This document shows, piece after piece, positions 19,982-28,090 of a DNA stretch of 64,000 nt (positions are counted from its first letter, which is position 1; every line of letters starts with the position of its first letter). The notes below the pieces were generated by a model, which was not told where the DNA came from, did not search any database, and saw nothing but the letters and a program-made list of their open reading frames with translations. Source of the DNA: Comamonadaceae bacterium (GTDB lineage: Bacteria; Pseudomonadota; Gammaproteobacteria; Burkholderiales; Burkholderiaceae_C). The stretch lies in contig CANGIQ010000007.1 of NCBI GenBank assembly GCA_947453965.1, forward strand, positions 1-64,000. Direction: 5' to 3'. The translations under genes were made by a program, and so were the position numbers.

Positions 19982-21463
19982 ATGACTGCCAAATTAGTTC
20001 AAGGCTACGAAGTCGTCATCGGCTTTGAAACACACGCCCAGCTTTCCACACAGAGCAAAATTTTCAGCCGCGCCTCGGTGGCCTTTGGCGCCGAGCCCAA
20101 CACGCAAGCCTGCGCGGTGGACATGGCCCTGCCCGGCACGCTGCCCGTGATGAACATTGGCGCGGTCGAGCGGGCCATCGAGTTCGGCTTGGCGGTGAAC
20201 TCGCACATCGCCGAGCGCAGCATCTTTGCGCGCAAAAACTACTTCTACCCTGACCTGCCCAAGGGCTACCAGATCAGCCAGTTTGAAATTCCGGTGGTGC
20301 AAGGCGGCGAAGTGTCTTTCTTTTTGGAAGAAGGCAAAGAAACGGTGCACAAAACCGTGCGTTTGGTGCGCGCCCACCTCGAAGAAGACGCGGGCAAATC
20401 GCTGCACGAGGACTTCATCGGTCAAAGTGGTATCGACCTGAACCGCGCAGGCACACCGCTGTTGGAGATCGTTACCGAGCCCGACATGCGCTCCAGCGAG
20501 GAGGCCGTGGCCTATGCCAAAGAGCTGCACAAAATCGTCACCTGGATTGGCATTTGCGATGGCAATATGCAAGAAGGCTCATTCCGTTGCGATGCCAACG
20601 TGTCGGTGCGCAAGCCCGGGGGCGAGTTGGGCACGCGTCGCGAAATTAAAAACTTGAACAGCTTCAAGTTCATGCAACAAGCCATCGACTACGAAGTGCG
20701 TTGGCAAATCGACCAAATTGAAGACGGCCACGCCATCGAACAAGCCACCGTGCTGTTCGACCCCGACACCGGCGAGACCCGCGCCATGCGCACCAAGGAA
20801 GACGCGGCCGACTACCGCTACTTCCCCGACCCTGACCTGCCACCCTTGGTGATTGGCCGCGATTGGGTCGAACGCGTCAAAAACGACATGGCCGAGTTGC
20901 CACGCGTCATGGCCGAGCGTTTCGTCAAGGACTATGCGCTGCCCGAATACGATGCCACGCTCCTCACCCAAAGCAAAGCTGCGGCCGCCTACTTTGAAGC
21001 CACGGCCAAAGCCTGCGGCCAACCCAAACTGGCCAGCAACTGGATCATGGGCGAGGTATCGCGTCGCTTGAACAGCGGCGAGGGGACGTTTGACACCATC
21101 CCCGTCAGCGCTGCGCAACTGGGCGCATTGATCTCGCGGATTCAAGACAACACGATCAACAACAACTCTGCCAAGCAAGTGTTTGAGGTGTTGTGGACCG
21201 TTGGTGCGGATGCACCAGGCGCTGCTGATCCAGCGCGTGTAGACGCCATCATCGAAGCCAAAGGCCTCAAGCAGATGAACGACACCGGTGAGCTGGAAAA
21301 AATCATCGACGAGGTGCTGGCCGCCAACCCCAAGAACGTGGAAGAGTTCAAGGCTGGCAACGCCAAAGCATTGAACGGCCTGGTCGGCCCCATCATGAAG
21401 GCGAGCAAGGGCAAGGCCAATCCTGCCCAAGTCAACGCCTTGCTGATGAAAAAACTGGGGTAG
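19982..21463 (+). CDS. gatB: Asp/Glu-tRNA amidotransferase subunit B
   Basis: GatB is the kinase/tRNA-binding subunit that activates the misacylated amino acid and transfers ammonia. The 493-aa length is normal. It opens with [20 protein letters not shown]. The cradle motifs [17 protein letters not shown] and EDAGKSLHE and the [16 protein letters not shown] signature are all visible. The C-terminal YqeY-like tail domain is complete and ends [13 protein letters not shown]. It is the third gene of the gatCAB operon. Confidence 0.97.
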   Translation: MTAKLVQGYEVVIGFETHAQLSTQSKIFSRASVAFGAEPNTQACAVDMALPGTLPVMNIGAVERAIEFGLAVNSHIAERSIFARKNYFYPDLPKGYQISQFEIPVVQGGEVSFFLEEGKETVHKTVRLVRAHLEEDAGKSLHEDFIGQSGIDLNRAGTPLLEIVTEPDMRSSEEAVAYAKELHKIVTWIGICDGNMQEGSFRCDANVSVRKPGGELGTRREIKNLNSFKFMQQAIDYEVRWQIDQIEDGHAIEQATVLFDPDTGETRAMRTKEDAADYRYFPDPDLPPLVIGRDWVERVKNDMAELPRVMAERFVKDYALPEYDATLLTQSKAAAAYFEATAKACGQPKLASNWIMGEVSRRLNSGEGTFDTIPVSAAQLGALISRIQDNTINNNSAKQVFEVLWTVGADAPGAADPARVDAIIEAKGLKQMNDTGELEKIIDEVLAANPKNVEEFKAGNAKALNGLVGPIMKASKGKANPAQVNALLMKKLG

Positions 21464-21493
21464 TCCTTTTCAATCACAACACGCTGCAACACC

Positions 21494-22207
21494 ATGACAC
21501 ACCCCACCTTGATTCTTGTGCCCGGTTTGATGTGCGACCACAGCTCGTGGGGGCCCGTAGCACCGGCGCTGTCAGCCCACATGCCTTGCCAGGTGGTGTC
21601 GCACGGCGACGCTGATTCTTTGGTGGCGATGGCACAGCAAATTTTGGCGACTGCGCCAGCACAGTTCCACATCGCCGGTCATTCCATGGGCGGTCGTGTG
21701 GCCTTGGAAGTGATGCGCTTGGCGCCCGAGCGCGTGTTGCGTTTGGCACTGCTGGGCACGGGCTACCAAGCCAAAGAAGTTGGCGCCGCAGGCGAGACAG
21801 AAGTGCAAAAACGCCAAGCCTTGCTCGACATCGCCCAACAACAAGGCGTGCGTGCCATGGCCCAAACCTGGGTGCAAAACATGGTGGCCCCTTCACGCTT
21901 GAGCGATGCCGTCTTGATTGAAAACATCGTGCAAATGTTCGAACGCAAATCAGAAGACATCTTCAAGCGCCAAATCAAAGCCCTGCTCGAACGCCTTGAC
22001 GCCAGCGGTGTGTTGACACAGGTACAGGTACCCACGTTGGTGATGGCGGGTGAATTCGATGGCTGGGCCAGCCCACAGCAACATCAAGCCATCGCCGACT
22101 TGTTGCCCGCACGTCCGCAGGTGGATGTGGTGGCGGGCGCCGGCCACATGATGATGATGGAGCAACCTGAGGCTGTAACGGCCAGCTTTTTGAAATGGCT
22201 GGCCTAA
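21494..22207 (+). CDS. alpha/beta fold hydrolase
   Basis: A 237-aa alpha/beta hydrolase of the esterase/lipase group, substrate unknown. It has an oxyanion-side VPGLMCDHSSWGP, the nucleophile elbow GHSMGG (Ser about 58), an Asp in GEFDGWASP, and a C-terminal catalytic His in GAGHMMMME. It starts 30 bases after gatB and may be read from the same transcript. A small GCGCC-TCTA-GGCGC hairpin (22224-22237) follows and could end it. Confidence 0.82.
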   Translation: MTHPTLILVPGLMCDHSSWGPVAPALSAHMPCQVVSHGDADSLVAMAQQILATAPAQFHIAGHSMGGRVALEVMRLAPERVLRLALLGTGYQAKEVGAAGETEVQKRQALLDIAQQQGVRAMAQTWVQNMVAPSRLSDAVLIENIVQMFERKSEDIFKRQIKALLERLDASGVLTQVQVPTLVMAGEFDGWASPQQHQAIADLLPARPQVDVVAGAGHMMMMEQPEAVTASFLKWLA

Positions 22208-22243
22208 CACGCCAGCGCTTGGTGCGCCTCTAGGCGCTCGGTT

Positions 22244-22942
22244 TTACTTCACACCGTAACGTTCGCGATACGCCTGGGTGCGCGCCAGGTGCTCGCCCAT
22301 GGCGTTGCCAGGTTGGGCATTCAAATAGGTCAGCAAATCGCTCAGCTCGGCAATCGCACACACCTGCAAGCCCACTTGCTCGCGCACGTATTGCACGGCG
22401 CTGTAGGGCACGTCTTTGGTGGTGCCATCGGCTTGTTTTTCGGTCGCCATTTCTTGGCGGTCCAAGGCAATCGCCACCGCGTGCGGCGTGGCCCCTGCGG
22501 CTTTGATGAGGGCAATCGATTCACGGGCTGCAGTGCCAGCACTCATCACATCGTCCACGATGAGCACGCGGCCTTTGAGCGGCGCGCCCACTAAGCTGCC
22601 GCCTTCGCCATGGTCTTTGGCTTCTTTGCGGTTGTAGGCAAAGGGCACGTTCTTGCCTAAGCGCGCCAACTCAATCGCCACGGCTGCGCCCAAGGGAATG
22701 CCTTTGTAGGCGGGGCCAAAAATCATGTCGAACTCAATGCCGCTGTGCATCAAGCGCTGCGCATAAAAGCTGGCCAGCTTGCCCAGTTTGGCGCCATCGT
22801 CAAACAAACCGGCGTTGAAAAAGTAAGGGCTCATGCGGCCCGCCTTGGTTTTGAACTCGCCAAACTTCAGCACGCCACAATCCAGCGAAAATTGCACAAA
22901 TTCTTGCGCCAACGCATCGTTGGCAGCTGCACTCTGACTCAT
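22244..22942 (-). CDS. pyrE: orotate phosphoribosyltransferase
   Basis: PyrE joins orotate and PRPP to make orotidine 5'-phosphate in pyrimidine synthesis. The 232-aa product has the PRPP-binding motif VLIVDDVMSAGTA, the FGPAYKGIPLG loop and the flexible-loop lysines AYNRKEAKDHGEGG. The start is ATG 22942. The divergent exonuclease gene starts only 11 bases away, so each promoter must lie inside the other coding sequence or upstream region. Confidence 0.95.
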   Translation of the reverse strand: MSQSAAANDALAQEFVQFSLDCGVLKFGEFKTKAGRMSPYFFNAGLFDDGAKLGKLASFYAQRLMHSGIEFDMIFGPAYKGIPLGAAVAIELARLGKNVPFAYNRKEAKDHGEGGSLVGAPLKGRVLIVDDVMSAGTAARESIALIKAAGATPHAVAIALDRQEMATEKQADGTTKDVPYSAVQYVREQVGLQVCAIAELSDLLTYLNAQPGNAMGEHLARTQAYRERYGVK

Positions 22943-22953
22943 GGGGAAATTCC

Positions 22954-23748
22954 TTGTTCAAACTCACCAGCCTCAACCTCAACGGCATTCGTTCGGCCGC
23001 CCGCAAGGGCGTGGAAGCTTGGCTCGAAAAAGCCAACCCCGATTGTATTTGCGTGCAAGAAATCAAAGCCCAGGCCCCGGACATCGCGGGCAACTTTGAC
23101 ACCTTGGCCGGTTTACACGGGCACTTTCACTATGCCGAGAAGAAGGGCTACTCAGGCGTGGGCGTCTACACCAAGCATGAGCCCAGCGAGGTCATCGTGG
23201 GTTTTGACGGCGGCGAGTTTGATGCTGAAGGTCGTTATGTGGAGCTGCGTTTTGACACCCCTGCGCGCAAACTGTCCATCATCAGCAGCTACTTTCCCAG
23301 CGGTTCATCCGGCCCTGAACGCCAAGATGCCAAGTTTCGTTTCTTGGCTGCGATGTACCCGCACCTGCAGCGTTTGAAGCAAGACCGCGAGTTTGTGCTG
23401 TGTGGCGACATCAACATCGCGCACCAAGAGGCGGATTTGAAAAACTGGAAAGGCAATCTGAAGAACAGCGGCTTCTTGCCGGAAGAACGCGCGTGGATGA
23501 CCCAACTCACCACCGAAGGCGGCATCGTTGACGTCTACCGCCAGCTGCAACCCGACGCCACCGACGCCTGCTACACCTGGTGGAGCAACCGGGGCCAAGC
23601 CTATGCCAACAACGTGGGTTGGCGCTTGGACTACCACTTGGCCACCCCTACCTTGGCCAGCAAAGCGCGTAGCGAAGCGATTTACAAAGACGAAAAATTT
23701 TCAGACCACGCGCCCATCACCATTGCGTATGAAGGCTTGTTGGGCTGA
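22954..23748 (+). CDS. xth: exodeoxyribonuclease III (AP endonuclease)
   Basis: This Mg-dependent EEP-family nuclease cleaves DNA at abasic sites and acts as a 3' exonuclease in base-excision repair. The 264-aa product starts with FKLTSLNLNGIRSAARKG and holds the metal ligand Glu in CVQEIKAQ, the CGDINIAHQEADLKN catalytic Asp/Asn region, and the final SDHAPITIAY His. The start is TTG 22954, preceded by GGGGAAA at good distance; no ATG is available at the family N-terminus. It is divergent from pyrE. Confidence 0.93.
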   Translation: MFKLTSLNLNGIRSAARKGVEAWLEKANPDCICVQEIKAQAPDIAGNFDTLAGLHGHFHYAEKKGYSGVGVYTKHEPSEVIVGFDGGEFDAEGRYVELRFDTPARKLSIISSYFPSGSSGPERQDAKFRFLAAMYPHLQRLKQDREFVLCGDINIAHQEADLKNWKGNLKNSGFLPEERAWMTQLTTEGGIVDVYRQLQPDATDACYTWWSNRGQAYANNVGWRLDYHLATPTLASKARSEAIYKDEKFSDHAPITIAYEGLLG

Positions 23749-23773
23749 GTGTTTGACCGCGTGACGTCCGAGC

Positions 23774-24592
23774 TCAATCTCGCTCAGGTTGAATCAGCAC
23801 CTCGTTCACATCGGCTTTTAAGGCCTCGTCAAAACGCCAGGTAAAGTGGTTGGTCACGCGCTGCAACAAACGCTTAGGCACGCCATATTGCGTGGGCACC
23901 TCGTAGGCGCCCTCCAAAGTCGCCACTCCGTCTGCGTCGGTGTAGGCTCGAAATGCAATCGGAGGCACCTTCTGCGAGGCTACGAGCACCAAGGCCTCCA
24001 CCGCTTTCAGATTCTTCGCATCGATGGCTTGTGCGCGGGCCAGCAAGCGAATGGTTTTTGACGCAGGGTGAATGACGGTGCTGAGCGGGTAGGCCAAACC
24101 GTATTCAGGCCGCGCCAATATCTCCCCTGACACAGCGTCATGGTGAACAGGAATGCTTTGGGTACGAAAGAACGCCAACAACGTATCCACGGTGATTTCG
24201 GCCGGTTTGTAGACCGATTTTTTGATATCTGCGGCTTTGCTTCGGGTCTCTTCCATCACCTCCATGATGTGTGCGGCCATGCGCGGTGCATCGTTGAAAT
24301 GGACCTTGGCATCCTTCAAGGTCATCATCAGCACTTTGATGACATCTTCAAAAACTTGCGGGCGAATTTGTACGTCACGGATCGCCGTTTGCCCAGGCGA
24401 GCTTCGGTAATCAATGTCCGGCTTGCGCATGATGAAGTGCGACAGCTGCAGTTGATCGGTAATGAGTTGGGGCGGCGTGACAGAAAACAGGTAGTGCATC
24501 AAGCCGCGCTCGCGGCTGATTCTGAGCGCGAACTCCTCCAGAATCTTTTTCAACCCAGACACACCGCCGTATTTTTCTACCAAGTCTTGCAT
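23774..24592 (-). CDS. globin-like domain fused to a C-terminal domain of unknown function
   Basis: The first about 115 residues follow the truncated-hemoglobin fold pattern: LVEKYGGVSGLKKILEEFALRI, then an LMHYLF segment, then a segment matching helices F-G around TAIRDVQIRPQVFEDVIKVL. The position of the proximal heme histidine is Ile71, so ordinary heme binding is doubtful; His52 might substitute. The C-terminal 150 residues (about 122-272) look like a compact alpha/beta domain faintly similar to YbjN-type folds. I start at ATG 24592, 10 bases after the Cys-rich gene; a frame extending to 24640 would overlap that gene. The function is unknown. Confidence 0.7.
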   Translation of the reverse strand: MQDLVEKYGGVSGLKKILEEFALRISRERGLMHYLFSVTPPQLITDQLQLSHFIMRKPDIDYRSSPGQTAIRDVQIRPQVFEDVIKVLMMTLKDAKVHFNDAPRMAAHIMEVMEETRSKAADIKKSVYKPAEITVDTLLAFFRTQSIPVHHDAVSGEILARPEYGLAYPLSTVIHPASKTIRLLARAQAIDAKNLKAVEALVLVASQKVPPIAFRAYTDADGVATLEGAYEVPTQYGVPKRLLQRVTNHFTWRFDEALKADVNEVLIQPERD

Positions 24593-24602
24593 GGCATGGT
24601 CT

Positions 24603-24908
24603 TTATCGCACCGCCCACATGGCGCCACGCTGCTTGTCACGCACCGCCATCAGGCACGACTGGCGTTTGACGGGGCTGTCAATTTTGTCGCACGCATACG
24701 AGTTATTCGCCACCATGGCGCGGCAAAAAAACATACTTTCTCTGGAAGAAATTTGATCGCAGATGACCGGGTTCACCATAGACACGGCGGTGCACAGGTA
24801 TTGCGCATCTTTGGTGCTTTTACCCTCGCAATCACGCACGGAATCACACCAAGCTGAAGTGCTCACCCACATCACCACACCCGCAACACACCACCGGCTG
24901 AACTTCAT
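24603..24908 (-). CDS. small exported Cys-rich protein
   Basis: A 101-aa protein with a signal peptide (MKFSRWCVAGVVMWVSTSAW, cleavage about residue 20-22). The mature part has six regularly placed cysteines in C-x(8-13)-C steps: RDC, YLC, VIC, FFC, YAC and QSC. This suggests a disulfide-stabilised helical-repeat periplasmic protein. I do not recognise a named family. It is 10 bases upstream of the globin-like gene on the same strand and probably co-transcribed. Two TTGGTAAT/TTTGTAAT half-sites lie 68-97 bases upstream. Confidence 0.75.
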   Translation of the reverse strand: MKFSRWCVAGVVMWVSTSAWCDSVRDCEGKSTKDAQYLCTAVSMVNPVICDQISSRESMFFCRAMVANNSYACDKIDSPVKRQSCLMAVRDKQRGAMWAVR

Positions 24909-24975
24909 GAAATCACCCTTTGAACATGATCCAAAAGGTACGCGTTAAGCGTGGCGTTTGTGTGAATTCCTCATG

Positions 24976-25005
24976 ATTGGTAATCGAGCATGACGCATTT
25001 GTAAT
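24976..25005. promoter_or_regulatory. paired direct half-sites before the Cys-rich gene
   Basis: ATTGGTAAT (24976-24984) and ATTTGTAAT (24997-25005) are direct repeats 21 bases apart, two helical turns. The second matches half of the perfect palindrome in front of the response-regulator gene (27135-27156). This suggests that the adjacent OmpR-type regulator also controls the Cys-rich/globin pair. Confidence 0.35.
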
Positions 25006-25006
25006 G

Positions 25007-26410
25007 TCAGCGCAGGGGCAAGATGCATTCAAACGTGACCCAATGTTCCCGCTCTGTCAGCAGGCGAATACGCCCGCCATGTGCCGCCACAATCTCTCGG
25101 CACAAACTCAAACCCAAACCCGCTCCTCTTGCCTCGCTCACTTGTTGATTGTTGGCCTCTCGGTGACGATAGAAGCGTTCAAACACCCGATCATCCAACC
25201 CCGACATCACCAAATGCGTGGTGTTGCTGATGGTAAAGACCAGTTGATCTCCTGAAGCCTGGGCTTTGACCTCGATTTGTCCTTGGGGGTAGTTGTATTT
25301 GACGGCATTGCCAAACAAATTCATCACCAGTTGCATCAGCAAATCAGGATCGCCTTGGAGGCGCAGGTTGGGTTGAATATTCTTGGAAAACGAAAGATCG
25401 GGGTGAAATGCCTTCAGGTCCTCCATCAGTTGCCCCACCAAGTCATTGAAGCGAATCTCCTCCTTGGCCAAGCTGATGCGTCCTGCGTCGGCTTGGGAGA
25501 GCATCAACAATTTGTTGGAAATAGAAATCAAGCGTTCGACCTCTTCGGCCACCAACGAAAGCTCGATTTGCATGGCTGAACCGTCCGCCGCTTGATTCAC
25601 CATCTTGTGCAAATGGCCACGGATGATGGTCAATGGCGTTCGCAATTCGTGCGCAGCATCGCTGGAGAATCGGGCCGCTTGGGCATAGCTGGCTCTAAGA
25701 CGGTCAATCAAGGCATTGAAGTAGTGGATGAACTCTTCAAACTCTTTGTAGTTTTTTTCTTCTGAGATGTGTGTCTCTTGGTTATGAATTTCAATTTGAG
25801 TGAACGATTTTTGAAGGCTTTCAATGGGCCGAAGCGCGGCATAGCTCATGGCCACGGTGATGAGCAACACAAACCCCAACAAGAACGGCGCAAGTATCAC
25901 AAACAGGGCATCGCGCACTTTGAAAATTTCTTCCAACGAGCGCATCAACACCACGCGTTGTAGAGCGACATAAATCAGCCCATCCTTTGCCGACTCTGCG
26001 CGCAACACTTTCCATTCCGTGCCCTTGTGCGTGATATCGGCAGCCTCCACCCAATGCGTGGTTTGTTGGTTGTCCATGCGCTTCCAGTTCAGCGCTGGAT
26101 GGGTGATGGTTTGCAAAAAATCCGACTCCACTGGAGAGATTTTTTCAACACGTGACGATAAGGCCACGATCAACTCACCGGCTTGCAAGCCATCGATGGA
26201 CTTCTCTAAATTGCCGCGCATCATCGACACATCTATCCGCTCTTTCGACGCATCGATTTCACGCACCATATGGTGCGCCAAGGTTTCACTGAAGTGATTC
26301 AACAACGGCTCGTTGAATGTGTTGTGCACCGCTACCCGCGAAGCAAGAATAAACAACAGCAAGCAGGTGAAGTTGGCTAAAAAAACGCGAAGGCGAAAAG
26401 AACGTTTCAT
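25007..26410 (-). CDS. sensor histidine kinase (OmpR-system partner)
   Basis: A 467-aa inner-membrane sensor kinase. It has transmembrane segments at about 8-28 and 168-190 around a 140-residue periplasmic sensor domain, then a HAMP-like linker. The phospho-acceptor is His254 in SSDAAHELRTPLTIIRGH. The ATPase domain has an N-box near LVMNLFGNAVKYN, and the G boxes are less canonical (DDRVFERFYR, GAGLGLSLC). ATG 26410 lies 4 bases after the regulator stop, so the two are one operon. The overall layout is QseC/BasS-like; the signal is unknown. Confidence 0.9.
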   Translation of the reverse strand: MKRSFRLRVFLANFTCLLLFILASRVAVHNTFNEPLLNHFSETLAHHMVREIDASKERIDVSMMRGNLEKSIDGLQAGELIVALSSRVEKISPVESDFLQTITHPALNWKRMDNQQTTHWVEAADITHKGTEWKVLRAESAKDGLIYVALQRVVLMRSLEEIFKVRDALFVILAPFLLGFVLLITVAMSYAALRPIESLQKSFTQIEIHNQETHISEEKNYKEFEEFIHYFNALIDRLRASYAQAARFSSDAAHELRTPLTIIRGHLHKMVNQAADGSAMQIELSLVAEEVERLISISNKLLMLSQADAGRISLAKEEIRFNDLVGQLMEDLKAFHPDLSFSKNIQPNLRLQGDPDLLMQLVMNLFGNAVKYNYPQGQIEVKAQASGDQLVFTISNTTHLVMSGLDDRVFERFYRHREANNQQVSEARGAGLGLSLCREIVAAHGGRIRLLTEREHWVTFECILPLR

Positions 26411-26414
26411 GGGC

Positions 26415-27098
26415 TCAAGCATTGTTGAGCCGGTAGCCAACGCCACGTATCGTCTCGATGGGAAAAGGACGCATGCTGTTCAAGTCGGAACCCGAGAGCT
26501 TTTTACGCAGCCGTTGGATGCACACATCCACCACATTGGTGCCGGGGTCGAAGTCCACATTCCACACGTGTTTGAGCATTTGTTGCCGCGAGAAGATTTG
26601 CCCCGGTGACAACATCAGACATTCCAGCAACACGAATTCGCGCTGGGTCAGTGCGACCGATCGCTGCTCCCACTCCGCCAGACGTTTGAAGCGATCCAAG
26701 GTCAAGCCGCTTTGACGCACCACGTTCTCCACATTGCCGGTCTTTCGGGCAATCAAGGTTTTGATGCGCACAATCAGCTCTTCCATGAAGAAGGGCTTGG
26801 CCAAATAGTCATCGGCCCCCGACTCGAAACCTTGCAGGCGATCGGCCAACTCAGTTCTTGCCGTCAACATGATCACAGGCGTGTGAATGCCTTTGCGCCG
26901 GATTTCAGCCAAAACCTGGAAGCCATCCATCAATGGCATAGAGACATCCATGACGATGGCATCAAAGCTTTTGATCAACGCCGTATTGAGCCCCCGAAAC
27001 CCATCGGCCTCATGGTGCGTTTGAAAGCCTGACGCTTGCAAGCCTTGCACCAAGATGTCTGCAATTTTTTGCTCGTCTTCAATCACCAAAACATTCAT
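26415..27098 (-). CDS. OmpR family response regulator
   Basis: A 227-aa response regulator. The receiver domain has the acidic pocket IEDE, phospho-acceptor Asp51 (VMDVSMP) and the conserved Lys in LAKPF. The C-terminal winged helix (about 128-224) contains LTQREFVLLECLMLSPGQ and the recognition-helix region TNVVDVCIQRLRKKL. It is the first gene of the regulator-kinase pair. A perfect 22-bp palindrome 37 bases upstream of its ATG is a likely autoregulatory site. Confidence 0.93.
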   Translation of the reverse strand: MNVLVIEDEQKIADILVQGLQASGFQTHHEADGFRGLNTALIKSFDAIVMDVSMPLMDGFQVLAEIRRKGIHTPVIMLTARTELADRLQGFESGADDYLAKPFFMEELIVRIKTLIARKTGNVENVVRQSGLTLDRFKRLAEWEQRSVALTQREFVLLECLMLSPGQIFSRQQMLKHVWNVDFDPGTNVVDVCIQRLRKKLSGSDLNSMRPFPIETIRGVGYRLNNA

Positions 27099-27134
27099 TC
27101 GAACATTTTGGCTTCAACCGAGGCAGCGTTCACC

Positions 27135-27156
27135 CGAATTACAAATTTGTAATTCG
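27135..27156. promoter_or_regulatory. perfect 22-bp palindrome before the response-regulator gene
   Basis: CGAATTACAAA (27135-27145) is followed without spacer by its exact reverse complement (27146-27156). It sits 37 bases upstream of the regulator start and 14 bases below the barrel-gene stop. Such an AT-rich full palindrome in the promoter of an OmpR-type operon is best explained as a regulator binding site. Confidence 0.55.
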
Positions 27157-27169
27157 CCGATGCAAGGGA

Positions 27170-27700
27170 TTAAAAATTCATACCTGCTGAAATGCCCCAA
27201 CCCTGGGCTTTGATGCCACTGCGGTGAAAGTAATTGGTGTAATCGATTTGACCAAACACATTGGGCGTGAACTTGGTTTGAATACCGGCCCCCGACAACA
27301 CATCAGACCCTGTGGTGGCACCCGCCGCAGAGGCCGTGATATCTGAGCGCGCCCACCCCAAACGCGCAAACAGCTCGGTGCTGCCTGTCAACGCCATCTT
27401 CGGCTTGAGCATCAAGCCATAGCCTGTGTATTCGCCGCTGTAAGTGGCCTTGCCGTCACGCGACGCGGTGGTCGCATACATGGCTTCAACGGCCATGTAC
27501 TTGTGCAACTCTTTGCCCACAGTCAGCCGGACAATTTGCGGTGTCGATGTTTCACCACCATTGACCTTCAGATCCAAGGCCGAATAGCCCAACTCAGCGT
27601 AATAGCCGGCGTTGTTGGGATACCAAGTGGTTTGAGCCTGCAAGGACGACACGCCCAGAGCAGCAAACAGGGAAACAGCGATCAAGCGAGAGGCTTTCAT
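27170..27700 (-). CDS. small outer-membrane beta-barrel protein
   Basis: A 176-aa exported protein with a clear signal peptide (MKASRLIAVSLFAALGVSSLQA) and a mature part made of alternating polar/aromatic strands. It has about eight predicted strands and ends ...GWGISAGMNF, with a C-terminal Phe as expected for BAM-assembled porins. It resembles the OmpA/OmpW-like porin family of Burkholderiales. It is upstream of the two-component genes on the same strand, separated from the regulator by the palindrome, so it may belong to the regulon. The function is unknown. Confidence 0.8.
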   Translation of the reverse strand: MKASRLIAVSLFAALGVSSLQAQTTWYPNNAGYYAELGYSALDLKVNGGETSTPQIVRLTVGKELHKYMAVEAMYATTASRDGKATYSGEYTGYGLMLKPKMALTGSTELFARLGWARSDITASAAGATTGSDVLSGAGIQTKFTPNVFGQIDYTNYFHRSGIKAQGWGISAGMNF

Positions 27701-27751
27701 ACAAGGTCCTTTTCAAAAAGAACCCGATGATTCGCTTTTGGTGGCGCAGTG

Positions 27752-27771
27752 TCTGTGGGTTAGCCCACAGA
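27752..27771. terminator. hairpin between DUF3297 and barrel genes
   Basis: TCTGTGGG-TTAG-CCCACAGA forms a perfect 8-bp stem 16 bases after the DUF3297 stop (minus strand). No T-run follows on either side, so it is either a weak terminator or a transcript-stabilising hairpin. Confidence 0.45.
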
Positions 27772-27787
27772 TATTGCCAAGCCTGGC

Positions 27788-28036
27788 TTATTTGTAAAAA
27801 GCTTCCACTTTGCCCTTGATCTTGATGATCAAGGGGTTGCCTTTGCGATCCAAGGTTTTGTGGGCCGGCACTTTGACCCAACTTTCGCTGATGCAGTATT
27901 CCTCCACATCGAAACGTTCTTTGTCGTTGAAACGAATCCCGACATCGTGTTCAAACACAGCGGCCACATAGTGCGGGCTGCGAGGGTCAATCGACAAATG
28001 GTCGGGCAATTCAGGGCGGGAGGTAGCGTCAGTCAT
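27788..28036 (-). CDS. DUF3297 family protein
   Basis: An 82-aa protein recognised by the conserved DUF3297 text: PDHLSIDPRSPHYVAAVFEH, then GIRFNDKERFDVEEYCISE, then the C-terminal KGNPLIIKIKGKVEAFYK. The family is common in proteobacteria and has no known function. No signal peptide or membrane segment is seen. I start at ATG 28036, matching the usual short N-terminus; ATG 28051 would add five residues. It is divergent from the TonB receptor gene. Confidence 0.85.
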   Translation of the reverse strand: MTDATSRPELPDHLSIDPRSPHYVAAVFEHDVGIRFNDKERFDVEEYCISESWVKVPAHKTLDRKGNPLIIKIKGKVEAFYK

Positions 28037-28062
28037 GGCGTGATTTTCCATGATTCACGGGG

Positions 28063-28079
28063 TGGGCATTCAAATTGCT
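28063..28079 (+). promoter_or_regulatory. sigma-54-like promoter before the TonB receptor-ureD operon
   Basis: TGGGCATTCAAATTGCT has the invariant GG (28065-28066) and GC (28077-28078) exactly 10 bases apart, with 10 of 13 informative positions of TTGGCACG-N4-TTGC(A/T). A start would fall near 28090, at the annotated ATG, so the real start codon may be further in. It is one of three such elements in the urea module. Confidence 0.4.
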
Positions 28080-28090
28080 GATTCATCCCC

